From: Candidatus Magasanikiibacteriota bacterium
Lineage (GTDB): Bacteria; Patescibacteriota; Patescibacteriia; Magasanikbacterales; UBA922
Assembly: GCA_012800155.1 (NCBI GenBank)
Contig: JAAZJX010000015.1
Coordinates: 1 to 19,858 of the forward strand
Direction: 5' to 3'
DNA: 19,858 nt
The notes under the pieces are model-generated. The model was given only the letters and a program-made list of their open reading frames with translations. It was not told where the DNA came from and searched no databases. Made by a program: the position numbers and the translations under genes. This document shows positions 1-7,943 of this stretch, piece after piece (the stretch's first letter is position 1; every line of letters starts with the position of its first letter).

Positions 1-88
1 AATCAGCAGTTGAACCAACATAAAGCCAGTCTTTTCTTTTAAGACTTTGTAAACAATATACATAATACATAGAAGTTTAATTTGAGTG
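1..88. other. AT-rich left edge, no gene seen
   Basis: No convincing reading frame is visible. On the minus strand, downstream of tRNA-Cys, the arms AGTCTT and AAGACT (around 28-48) could form a short weak hairpin. It has no proper T-run, so I do not call it a terminator. Confidence 0.4.
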
Positions 89-160
89 AGGTACGGGAGG
101 GAATCGAACCCACGCATAACGGTTTTGCAAACCGCGGCCTTACCACTTGGCTACCGTACC
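89..160 (-). tRNA. tRNA-Cys (GCA)
   Basis: Read on the minus strand, the acceptor arms GGTACGG and CCGTACC pair perfectly. A D-arm GCCA..GGC follows. The anticodon stem GCGGT/ACCGT closes a 7-base loop TTGCAAA with anticodon GCA, and the T-arm contains GTTCGATTCC. The discriminator base is U (position 89), as expected for cysteine tRNAs. One U-U mismatch is seen in the T-stem. The CCA end is not encoded: the bases after the discriminator read CAC, so it must be added by a CCA-adding enzyme. Confidence 0.95.
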
Positions 161-209
161 GTTAGATTGATTTAGAAAAATTTATATTTATATATTAAAT
201 TTTGAAATG

Positions 210-238
210 ATTATAACAAATAATTGTGAAGAAATCAA
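210..238 (-). promoter_or_regulatory. Promoter of tRNA-Cys
   Basis: On the minus strand, TTGATT (233-238) and TATAAT (210-215) are separated by exactly 17 bases, and a TG dinucleotide one base before the -10 box gives an extended -10. The predicted start is about 43 bases upstream of the mature tRNA. Confidence 0.7.
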
Positions 239-316
239 GAGATTATTAAATTGTTTTATTTTTAATAAAATATTATTTGTTTTAATTTTTTTCACATTCT
301 ATCCACAACCCTTGAC

Positions 317-345
317 TTGACAGGGTTTTTTGTTTAGTATAAAAT
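317..345 (+). promoter_or_regulatory. Strong promoter upstream of the 23S region
   Basis: TTGACA (317-322), 17 bases, TAAAAT (340-345); a TATAAA at 338 is an alternative -10. It points towards the 23S gene. A perfect intrinsic terminator lies 160 bases downstream, so it may drive a short independent RNA, or rRNA transcription that reads through. Confidence 0.65.
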
Positions 346-351
346 AATCAA

Positions 352-529
352 GCGTTTAAATTCATTTTACGCACCATGTCCCAACTGTGTTTGGACCTCT
401 GGGTATCAAAGTTTAGATAGACATAAAAATTAAAAATAATGTTTACTTCTAATAAAATATACTCAGATCATCCAAGCTTATAGGACTTAAGAATCTTTTT
501 AAGACTGCTTGGAAGCAGTTCTTTTTTTT
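352..529 (+). ncRNA. Candidate small RNA or rRNA leader RNA (unrecognised)
   Basis: This stretch of about 180 bases is bounded by a TTGACA-17-TAAAAT promoter and an intrinsic terminator. Near its 5' end it is less AT-rich than its surroundings and can form local hairpins: GCGT/ACGC (352-355 with 369-372), then GTCC.AAC/GTT.GGAC (about 378-396). It does not match the 6S, SRP, tmRNA or RNase P RNA patterns that I know. The only frame inside is a 14-codon ATG frame at 376-420 without a ribosome binding site. Whether it is a stand-alone RNA or an attenuated 23S leader cannot be decided from sequence alone. Confidence 0.35.
501..529 (+). terminator. Intrinsic terminator upstream of 23S
   Basis: AAGACTGCT and AGCAGTTCTT pair around the loop TGGA with one bulged T, followed immediately by a run of eight T. 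The T-run is on the plus strand only. It lies between the promoter at 317 and the 23S gene. Confidence 0.8.
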
Positions 530-716
530 AAAAAATTTTTTATACGAATTATATTAACTAATTAGTTGATGTGATCCGTGTGAAAGAATTAATTATAAAA
601 GATTGTAATAGAAAGTTCATTGACAATTTATATAAATTAATCAAACATAAATTAATAATTTTCTCGATATTAGAATTTTATAGGAAGTTCTAATATTTTT
701 TGAAAGCACAATTATG
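530..716 (+). promoter_or_regulatory. 23S rRNA leader with a terminator-like hairpin
   Basis: This is an AT-rich leader. A TTGACA at 620-625 could be a second, closer promoter, but no good -10 sits 16-18 bases downstream. At 667-701, ATATTAGAA and TTCTAATAT form a perfect 9-bp stem with a 12-base loop, followed by a T-run. The hairpin resembles a terminator or attenuator, or it may be a processing signal. No boxA antitermination motif was recognised. Confidence 0.45.
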
Positions 717-959
717 TGTTTTCGTAGTGCGCAGTAAGAGCGCACGGTGAATGCCTTGACACTGTTAGACGATGAAGGACGTAGCAATCTGCGATAAGCT
801 TCGGTTAGGTGATAAGCAACCTTTGACCCGGAGATTTCCGAATGGGGGAACCCACTCTGCGTAATGGCGGAGTATCATATACTGAATACATAGGTATATG
901 AAGAAGACCTGGTGAAGTGAAACATCTCAGTAACCAGAGGAAAAGAAAGAAAAATAATG

Positions 960-1028
960 CCACTTTTTTTCTTCGCACTAATCTTTTCCGATTTTAATCG
1001 GATTTGATTAGTGTGAAAGACTTAGTGG
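960..1028 (+). other. Extra hairpin arm in domain I of 23S rRNA
   Basis: Where E. coli goes directly from GGAAAAGAAATC to the GATTCCCC segment, this gene has an added arm. CCACT (960-964) pairs with AGTGG (1024-1028), CACTAATC (976-983) with GATTAGTG (1006-1013), and CCGAT with ATCGG forms the tip. It has no reading frame. It reads as an rRNA expansion and not an intron, because nothing resembles a group I core. Confidence 0.7.
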
Positions 1029-1374
1029 TTTCGATTCCCTTAGTAGTGGCGAGCGAAAGGGGAATATAGTCCAAACCTATATCATGTTGTATAATGAATT
1101 AATTTCTCTTCGGAGTTTTTCTGACATTATGCTTAAAGGACAGGCCGTTGTGATATAGGTGTAATAGGATACAATGTTGACTACCTGTGATGTCAGTCAT
1201 TGTACAGTTATTGCATAGCTGAAGACTCCTGGAAAGGAGCGTCAAAGAAGGTGATAGCCCTGTAAGTAAAATGTTTACTGTATGTGATATTTGTATTCCT
1301 GAGTATGGCGGAACACGTGAAATTCCGTCGGAATTTGGGTCGACTATGACCTAAGGCTAAATACTAACAGTGAT

Positions 1375-1411
<37 letters not shown>

Positions 1412-1468
1412 CAGCCCGGAGAGGGCGATGAAATAGTATCTGAAACCGTGCGTTTACAAAAAGCTGGA

Positions 1469-1596
1469 GCCCGTCTTCGCTTTTTACTTCGTAAAAAGCT
1501 GTAATAAACAAAGTCTACAAGTTTTTATTTAAAAAACTTGTTTAATAAAGATTTTGTTTTATTATAGCTCTGACGGAGTACAGAGCGAAGATGGGC
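1469..1596 (+). other. Large branched expansion in 23S rRNA (near helix 25)
   Basis: A 13-bp outer stem (1469-1481 with 1584-1596, one G-U pair) encloses two arms. The first is a hairpin GCTTTTTAC/GTAAAAAGC. The second is a long arm pairing about 1498-1515 with about 1548-1568, capped by ACAAGTTTTT/AAAAACTTGT (1517-1541). The equivalent E. coli helix, just after GAAACCGTGTACGTACAAGCAG, is only about 20 bases. Assignment to helix 25 is from remembered alignment and is approximate. Confidence 0.65.
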
Positions 1597-2123
1597 GACA
1601 GTATTCCTATTGAAGAATGAGCCTGTGAGTATGTGTATGTTGCAAGCTTAAGGACTTATGGTCCGAAGGCGTAGGGAAACCGAGTCTTAACCGGCGATTA
1701 AGTAGCATATACATAACCCGAAACTAGGTGAGCAATCCATGACCAGGTTGAATCCCGACTAATCTTGGGAAGAGGACCGAACCCACGTATTGTGCAACAT
1801 ACGGGGATGAGTTGTGGATAGCGGAGAAATTCTAATCGAACCTAGTAATAGCTGGTTCTCCTCGAAATAGTTTTAGGACTAGCTGTGTATGTTTCCCATG
1901 GTGGTAGAGCACTGGAAGAGAGTGGGGTCCGCAAGGATACCCCTTTCTATCAAACTCCGAATACCATGGATTAAAAGTACGCAAGTCAGACTGTGGGGGC
2001 TAAGCTTCATAGTCAAAAGGGAAACAGCCCAGATCACAAACTAAGGTCCCTAAATTAATACTAAGTGTTAAAGGTGGTGTTAATTCTCATACAACCAGGA
2101 TGTTGGCTTGGAAGCAGCCATCA

Positions 2124-2155
<32 letters not shown>

Positions 2156-3448
2156 AGTTTTCGCGCTGAAAATTTACCGGGGCTAAGTATTATACCGAAG
2201 TTGTGAATTATCTTGACATTTTGTTAAGATAGTGGTAGAGGAGCGTTCTGAATGCACTGAAGCCGGATCTGTGAGGACCGGTGGAGCGTTCAGAAGTGAG
2301 AATGCAGGCACAAGTAGCAAAAATCCCGATGAAAGTTCGGGACGCCGAAAACCCAAGGTTTCCAGGGCAACGAGAATCGTCCCTGGGTTAGTCGATCCTA
2401 AGGCCAGGCCGAAAGGCGTAACCGATGGAAGAGCAGATTAATATTTCTGCACTTGTTATTGTTTGTTATTATATGCACATCATAATGATTCGAGCGTTCT
2501 TTGGCTATGGACGTTTCGCAAGATGAAGATAGAGCCCTCGGGTAATGTCAATTCGAGTTTAAGTGGTGTCTAGAAAAGTATAATAACGTTAGGCAATAGC
2601 AAATCGTACCACAAACCGACTCAGGTGGGTAGGTCGAGAAGACTAAGGCGCACGAGAGAAACATGGTTAAGGAACTCGGCAAACTAGCGACCGTAACTTC
2701 GGGATAAGGTCTGCCCTATTTATTTAGGGCCGCAGCTAAAGACTCCATGCAACTGTTTACCAAAAACACAGCTCCCTGCAAAAGCGTAAGCTGAAGTATA
2801 GGGGGCGATGCCTGGCCAGTGTCAGAACGTTAAGGGGAGAGGTTATCCTTCGGGAGAAGCTTTGATCTGAAGCGCTGATGAACGCCGGCGGTAACTATAA
2901 CCGTCCTAAGGTAGCGAAATTCCTTGTCGGGTGAGTTCCGACCCGCACGAATGGCATAATGATGTGGAGACTGTCTTAACCATGTACTCGGCGAAAATTC
3001 AGGTGTCGTGAAGATGCGACATACCTGCAGTTAGACGAAAAGACCCCATGAAGCTTTACTATAACTTGATATTGGTATATTGCTTCACATGTTCAGCATA
3101 GGTGGGAGCCGAAAGGCGTCAGTGAGATACCACCCTTGTGTTGTGATGTACCTAATCTCCCGACTTGAATCAGCCGGGGGAGACAGTGTCTGGTGGGTAG
3201 TTTAACTGGGGCGGTTGCCTCCCAAACAATAACGGAGGCGTTTACAAAGGTTGGCTTAGTCCGGATGGAAATCGGACTGGACGTGCAAACGCATAAGCCA
3301 GCTTTACTGCGAGGGTTACCACCCGAGCAGTCACGAAAGTGGAAGTTAGTGATCCGACCGTACGATATAGGACGGCGGAAGCTCAACGGATAAAAGTTAC
3401 TCTGGGGATAACAGGCTGATCGCGCCCAAGCGTCCACAGCGACGGCGC

Positions 3449-3489
<41 letters not shown>

Positions 3490-3490
3490 G

Positions 3491-3572
<82 letters not shown>

Positions 3573-3689
3573 CTATCTACTGTAGGCTTCGAATACTGAA
3601 GGAACCCATCCCTAGTACGAGAGGATCGGGATGGACGAACCTCTGGTGTATGAGCTGTTCTGCCAAGAGCACTGCTCAGTAGCTAAGTT

Positions 3690-3728
<39 letters not shown>

Positions 3729-3921
3729 GTTCCTAAGATTGGTATTCATTTGAGACTCCTTCGAGACGAGGAGGTTGATAGGCACTAGATGTAAGGCTAG
3801 TAATAGTTTTAGTCAAGGTGTACTAATAAGTCGAGTGTACTACGAAAACACAGAGTTGTGGTTTTTGAGAAGATTAAATTTTTTGTTTGTTCAATTTTGA
3901 TTTTATATTTTAAACAGGTAT

Positions 3922-4037
3922 AAAGTCTGGGTGCTTTTTGAGATGAGGGTCCACCTGATCCCATCCCGAACTCAGAAGTTAAGCTCATCATCGCCGATGG
4001 TAGTCGCAAGGCAAGAGTAGGTCGGCGCCCAGACTTT
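3922..4037 (+). rRNA. 5S ribosomal RNA
   Basis: The terminal helix AAAGTCTGGGTG (from 3922) pairs with CGCCCAGACTTT (to 4037). Inside are the typical 5S segments CCTGATCCCATCCCGAACTCAGAAG and CGCCGATGGTAGT. The helix is extended outside the mature ends by ACAGGTA (3914-3920) and TACCTGT (4039-4045), which likely forms the RNase processing stem. A T-run at 4045-4051 lies directly after this stem, so the same structure could also end transcription. The spacer from 23S is about 70 bases and holds no tRNA. Confidence 0.95.
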
Positions 4038-4044
4038 GTACCTG

Positions 4045-4078
4045 TTTTTTTATTTTAAAAAGAGCTTTAGAGCTCTTT
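4045..4078. terminator. Terminator region after 5S
   Basis: A T-run follows the 5S flanking stem at 4045-4051. A second perfect hairpin, AAAGAGCT (4059-4066), loop TTAG, AGCTCTTT (4071-4078), comes next. On the minus strand that hairpin is followed by five T, so it could also stop transcripts arriving from the opposite direction. Confidence 0.55.
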
Positions 4079-4164
4079 ACACGATCACGGGAATTACAGT
4101 TAGATTAAATATTATTTATTTCAATTTATTACCATTTTCTTTGCTTATCTCGTTAAAATAGCGG

Positions 4165-4460
4165 AAAGGACTATTCCCCTTGCCTGTCTCGCCGAAGGCG
4201 AAAGAAATTATTCCCCCCTTGAGGGGGTGCCTGTCTCGCCGAAGGCGGAGGGGTGTTGGTCGGTATAATAATTTCATTGTTTATAGATTCCCGCCGGAGT
4301 TTATCCCCGCCTACTTTTTTTGTCATTCCCGCGACTGTGTATCGCCGTAGCTTTAGCGAAGGCGGAACCTGTCTCGCTGAAGGCGGAGGGATGTTGGCAA
4401 ACTCAACTGTCATTCCCGTCCTCGCCTACGCGAGAATAAACTCCGGTGGGAATCCAGTAA
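4165..4460. repeat. GC-rich intergenic element built of direct and inverted repeats
   Basis: This stretch is far richer in GC than everything around it except the rRNA. The unit CCTGTCTCGCCGAAGGCG occurs at 4183-4200, 4230-4247 and, with C to T, 4368-4385. The last two copies extend to 30 bp (4230-4259 and 4368-4397), with two differences. GATTCCCRCCGGAGTTTAT occurs as an inverted pair (4286-4304 and complement of 4436-4454, one difference). TGTCATTCCCG is repeated directly at 4321 and 4409. A CCCCC/GGGGG hairpin lies at 4214-4227. No transposase is encoded. Frames of 70-80 codons on both strands here follow from repeat composition and are not genes. It resembles the dispersed palindromic intergenic repeats seen in Parcubacteria. 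Confidence 0.75.
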
Positions 4461-4611
4461 AATAAAATTAAAAAAACAAAACACAGATAAAACGAGAATA
4501 AAAAAGATTAGAGTAAACAATATTTTAATTAATTTTTTTTAATAAAACACCAATTAAACAGATTATAACAAATTAGTTTTTATTAATTCATTTGTTTAAT
4601 TTTTGTTTTAT
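4461..4611. other. AT-rich spacer, nothing recognised
   Basis: Almost pure A/T sequence between the repeat element and the end of lgt. I see no hairpin with a T-run on the minus strand that would end the zinc operon. Confidence 0.4.
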
Positions 4612-5388
4612 TTATTGTTTAATTTTTAGTTTGATAAAATAAATTATTCCCCAAAGTATAAATGGTATAGATAGCCATTGTCCAGCAGTGAAGAAATTTT
4701 CCCAATCAACTTGAAATTCTTTGGTGAATTCAATAAGAAATCTTGAAGCGAAATAGAGAATAAGAAATAAATGAAAGAAAAATAAGGATGGTTTTTTATT
4801 TTTATATTTTTTATATAAAAAATAAAGAATAAAAAATAAAGAAAGATTGATGAAAAATTCATAAAGTTGAACAGGATGACGCAGAATAGGATTATTTTCA
4901 AAACGAGGAAAATATACTCCCCAAGGTAGATCAGTCGCTCGACCAACAATTTCTGAATTGAAAAAATTTCCCAAGCGAATAAAAGAGGCAAGAAGGGGAA
5001 TGGGAACAATTAAAATATCTATAAGTTTTTTCCAATCTAAATTTTCTTTTTTTAATTTTTTAAATAAAAGAAAACTTATTATTAATCCAAGAGTTAATCC
5101 ATGACTAGATAGTCCACCATGATTGATAAAAATTATTTCAATAGGATTGCTAAGATAATAATTTAATTGATAAAAAATAATATATCCCAATCGCGCTCCA
5201 ATTAGTCCACCAATAATTAACCAAATAGATAAATCAAAAATAATATTTTTAGATAAATTATTTTTTTGTGCTAGTTTAAGTAAAATCCAAATTGATAGTA
5301 AAATACCTGTAGCTAAAAATAATCCATACCAGTGAAGAGTGATTAAATTAAAAGATAAAATTGTTGGATTAATGTTGTTGGTGAACAT
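4612..5388 (-). CDS. lgt: Prolipoprotein diacylglyceryl transferase Lgt
   Basis: Membrane enzyme that transfers diacylglycerol from phosphatidylglycerol to the lipobox cysteine of prelipoproteins, the first step of lipoprotein maturation. At 258 residues it is close to the usual length. The family landmarks appear in order among about seven hydrophobic segments: GARLGY (64-69), GGLSSHGL with H96 matching the catalytic-region histidine, the Lgt signature R138-LGNFFNSEIVGR-150 followed by ATDLPWGVYFP, RHPVQLYE (170-177), and a late SRFLIEFTKE. The start codon lies inside the end of znuB (20-base overlap), with no Shine-Dalgarno sequence, so translation is probably coupled. It is the last gene of the zinc operon. 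Its neighbour ZnuA is a lipoprotein and thus a likely substrate. Confidence 0.95.
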   Translation of the reverse strand: MFTNNINPTILSFNLITLHWYGLFLATGILLSIWILLKLAQKNNLSKNIIFDLSIWLIIGGLIGARLGYIIFYQLNYYLSNPIEIIFINHGGLSSHGLTLGLIISFLLFKKLKKENLDWKKLIDILIVPIPLLASFIRLGNFFNSEIVGRATDLPWGVYFPRFENNPILRHPVQLYEFFINLSLFFILYFLYKKYKNKKPSLFFFHLFLILYFASRFLIEFTKEFQVDWENFFTAGQWLSIPFILWGIIYFIKLKIKQ

Positions 5389-6193
5389 TTAGAGAGATTA
5401 TTTTTTTGACTAGATAAGAGAGAAATAAAACAACAGTTGTCGTAATAATAATTGTCGCCCCAGACGGCCAATCCAAATAATAAGAAGCGATCAAACCAAG
5501 GATGACAGTAATAAAAGAAAAAATAATAGTAAAAAATATAAATTGTTTAAATGAACGAGCAAAAAGTCTAGCTGTTACACCAGGAGTAACCAAAAGAGCA
5601 CTGACAAGAACAATTCCAACTAATTTTATACTGAGCACAATCGCGACGGAAGTTGTTATATAAAGAAGTAAATCATAAAAAGTTGTATTTAATCCGCTCA
5701 AATAAGCACCAACCGAATCAAAAGTAGTAAAAAGTATTTGACGATGAAAGATGAATAATGAACTTAAAATTAACAAACCGATTATTATAATAGATAAGAG
5801 ATCAGTATTATTAATAGTTAAGATATTTCCAAATAAATAACTAATTAATTCAGGTTGATAGCCTTGATAAAAATGTAAAAGAATTACACCAATTGCCATG
5901 AAAGTAGTAAAAATGATAGCAATTGCAGCATCACCGGAAATAGAAGTTTTCTTTTCTAATAAATAAATACCAATACCAATAAAGATAGCAAAAATTATAG
6001 CCGTTGGAATTGGTGTCCAACCAAGGAGAATTGCGATTGCAATACCAGCTAAGGAAGCATGAGCAACACCATCACCAATGAAACTCATTCGGCGAGTGAT
6101 AATAAAAGCGCCGAGCCAACCAAGGAGAATTGCGACAAAGCCACCAGCCAAAAGAGCGCGCCACATGAAAGGGTAATGTAAGAATTCCAGCAT
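5369..6193 (-). CDS. znuB: Zinc/manganese ABC transporter permease (ZnuB-like)
   Basis: Integral membrane subunit of a metal uptake ABC transporter (ABC-3 family). The protein is almost wholly hydrophobic, with about eight membrane segments. It carries the family pattern GAFIITRRMSFIGDGVAHASLAGIA near the N-terminus and GIVLVSALLVTPGVTARL in the second half, the region that contacts the ATPase. I choose the ATG at 6193 (274 residues, MLEFLHYPFMWRALLAGG), one base after the znuC stop. A longer frame starting at 6238 would add 15 residues overlapping znuC and is less likely. Zinc and not manganese is inferred from the histidine-rich ZnuA and the adjacent Fur-family regulator. Confidence 0.92.
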   Translation of the reverse strand: MLEFLHYPFMWRALLAGGFVAILLGWLGAFIITRRMSFIGDGVAHASLAGIAIAILLGWTPIPTAIIFAIFIGIGIYLLEKKTSISGDAAIAIIFTTFMAIGVILLHFYQGYQPELISYLFGNILTINNTDLLSIIIIGLLILSSLFIFHRQILFTTFDSVGAYLSGLNTTFYDLLLYITTSVAIVLSIKLVGIVLVSALLVTPGVTARLFARSFKQFIFFTIIFSFITVILGLIASYYLDWPSGATIIITTTVVLFLSYLVKKIISLNVHQQH

Positions 6194-6194
6194 A

Positions 6195-6920
6195 TTATTT
6201 ATGATTATGACTATGGTACAGACCAGCGTTAATACCAAATAATTCAGTTAAAGTTTGAGGACTGATAGTTGTTTCGGGTTTGCCATAACAGAGCATTTTT
6301 TTATTTAAACACAAAACATTATCAGCATATTTATTGACGATATTTAATTCGTGCGACACAATTAAACAAGTAGTTTTTCGAGTTTGATTGATATCTTTAA
6401 TCAAATCATAAATTGTTTGTTCACCAACTATATCAATTCCGCTAGAAGGTTCATCAAAAATTAAAATATCTTTTTCATGGAGTAGAGCTCGAGCAATCAT
6501 TACTCGTTGAAATTGTCCGCCTGACAAAGAACCTAATTTTTGCTTTTGTTTATTTTTCAAACCAACTTGTTCTAAAATTTTTTTGATATGACGCGGACGA
6601 TGATTGTCTTGTTCACATTTTTCTAGAGCCATAAATTCATAAACAGTAATTGGAATTTCTCGATCAAATTGAAATTTTTGGGGAACATAACCAATTTTTT
6701 GGCGAACTTTTTTAGGTAGTTGTTTTTTAATAAGAACACTTCCAGTTTGAGGTTTATAATTGCCAATAATAATATTTAACAGAGTAGTTTTTCCTGAACC
6801 ATTAGGACCGATAATAGCTACAATCTCACCTTTTTTAATATTAAAAGAAATATCATCTAATGCTTGATAATTACCAAACGAGAAAGATAAATTTTTAATT
6901 TCAATAATATTTTCTGCCAT
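6195..6920 (-). CDS. znuC: Zinc/manganese ABC transporter ATP-binding protein (ZnuC-like)
   Basis: Cytoplasmic ATPase that powers the permease encoded next to it. All ABC motifs are intact in 241 residues: Walker A GPNGSGKTT (38-46), Q-loop Q81, signature LSGGQ (132-136), Walker B ILIFDEP with D156/E157, and H-loop H190. The C-terminus ends in HSHNHK, a short histidine tail that may bind metal, as seen in some zinc-type family members. It starts 58 bases downstream of znuA, without a Shine-Dalgarno motif or separate promoter that I can see. Confidence 0.95.
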   Translation of the reverse strand: MAENIIEIKNLSFSFGNYQALDDISFNIKKGEIVAIIGPNGSGKTTLLNIIIGNYKPQTGSVLIKKQLPKKVRQKIGYVPQKFQFDREIPITVYEFMALEKCEQDNHRPRHIKKILEQVGLKNKQKQKLGSLSGGQFQRVMIARALLHEKDILIFDEPSSGIDIVGEQTIYDLIKDINQTRKTTCLIVSHELNIVNKYADNVLCLNKKMLCYGKPETTISPQTLTELFGINAGLYHSHNHK

Positions 6921-6978
6921 ATTATTAAAGCGAATTATATTTTATAATTTACTTTGTTATTTTAGTTGATTTTTGAGT

Positions 6979-7938
6979 TTATTTCAATGTGTTTATAATA
7001 CTGGTTACATTGAAATCAATTAATTCAATATAACTATTGCGATTTTCTATTCCACCAAGCGGATCTAATATGTTAATGGTTACTCCTAAATCATTAGCTA
7101 AAGTTTTTATAGCTTCTTGAGAAAGTTGTGGTTCAATAAATAATGAAGTAATGTTTTTCATTTTTACTTGTTCTTGAAGAGCAATTAAATATTGTGGACT
7201 AGGAGTTTTTCCTGGGAACGGTTCAAAAGAAGCAACCAAATTTAAATTAAAATGATCAGAAAAATAACCCCAAGCATCATGAAAAACAACTAAATTTTTG
7301 TTGTTTAAGTTATCAATCTTAGTTTGCCATTCTTGATCTTTGATAATTAGTTTATTGATAAAGTTTTGACTATTTATTTGATAATAATCTGCATGTTTAG
7401 GATCTAAAGCACTAAGTTTGTTAGCAATTTTCTGTGCTATAATTTTTCCATTGTTTGGATCAAGCCAATAATGTGGATCCATGCTTTCAGTTTCATGTTC
7501 ATGGTCATGTTCATGATCTTTTTCTTCATGTTTTTCATTTTCAGCTATTTTAGTTAATTGAATTTGGAAAGGTTTTAAAGTAACAAATTGATTTAAGTTA
7601 AATACTTCAGCATTAGAAATAGAAGTAATTATGTTTTCAATCCAGTGATCAACTTCACCACCAATAGTAAAAAATACTTTGGTGTTTTGTAGTTTTTTGA
7701 TGTCAGCTGGAGATACTTCGTAAGTGTGAGGACTGGAGCCGGGTGATAAAATTAAATTAACTTCTACAAAATTTCCCCCAATTTCACGAACAATATCGTA
7801 AAGAGGAAAGATGGTTGCCGCGACTTTTAATTTAGATTCATTAGAATTAACAGTTTTGTTTCTATTTTGAAAAGCACAACCACTTACTATTGTGATAGTG
7901 ATGATCAATAAGAGAAAAGAAAAAAATACTTTTTTCAT
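6979..7938 (-). CDS. znuA: Zinc-binding lipoprotein of ABC transporter (ZnuA-like)
   Basis: Extracytoplasmic solute-binding protein of cluster A-I that captures the metal and delivers it to the ZnuBC channel. The N-terminus is a lipoprotein signal: MKK, a hydrophobic stretch, and lipobox VSGC with the lipidated cysteine at 21. Likely metal ligands are H71 (SSPHTYE), H156 (DPHYWLDP), H220 (VFHDAWGYF) and D292 (ILDPLGGI). Between them a charged loop at about 137-148 carries six histidines alternating with acidic residues, the hallmark of zinc-type proteins and absent from typical manganese-type ones. It has 319 residues, usual for the family, and begins 5 bases after the zur stop. Signal processing would need Lgt, encoded in the same operon. 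Confidence 0.95.
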   Translation of the reverse strand: MKKVFFSFLLLIITITIVSGCAFQNRNKTVNSNESKLKVAATIFPLYDIVREIGGNFVEVNLILSPGSSPHTYEVSPADIKKLQNTKVFFTIGGEVDHWIENIITSISNAEVFNLNQFVTLKPFQIQLTKIAENEKHEEKDHEHDHEHETESMDPHYWLDPNNGKIIAQKIANKLSALDPKHADYYQINSQNFINKLIIKDQEWQTKIDNLNNKNLVVFHDAWGYFSDHFNLNLVASFEPFPGKTPSPQYLIALQEQVKMKNITSLFIEPQLSQEAIKTLANDLGVTINILDPLGGIENRNSYIELIDFNVTSIINTLK

Positions 7939-7943
7939 ATTTT

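Noticed and set aside
376..420. 14-codon leader peptide frame in the candidate small RNA
   Set aside because: It has no ribosome binding site and no run of regulatory codons. Such a short frame is expected by chance, although most genes here lack an SD, so it is not impossible.
501..520. SRP RNA tip (GGAAGCAG similarity)
   Set aside because: The match is part of a simple terminator stem. The GGTCCGGAAGGAAGCAGCC bulge structure is missing.
3809..4009. A 66-codon minus-strand frame
   Set aside because: It runs across the 23S end and the 5S rRNA, so it is not a gene.
4230..4397. CRISPR array
   Set aside because: There are only two 30-bp copies plus one partial copy. Spacing is uneven (about 108 bases between the two full copies) and no cas genes are present.
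4171..4465. Two opposite 70-80-codon frames
   Set aside because: They are made of the GC-rich repeats, have repetitive low-complexity products and overlap each other on opposite strands.
6194..6238. Longer start for znuB
   Set aside because: It would overlap znuC by 44 bases and add 15 residues outside the family's usual N-terminus. The ATG at 6193, one base after the znuC stop, fits better.
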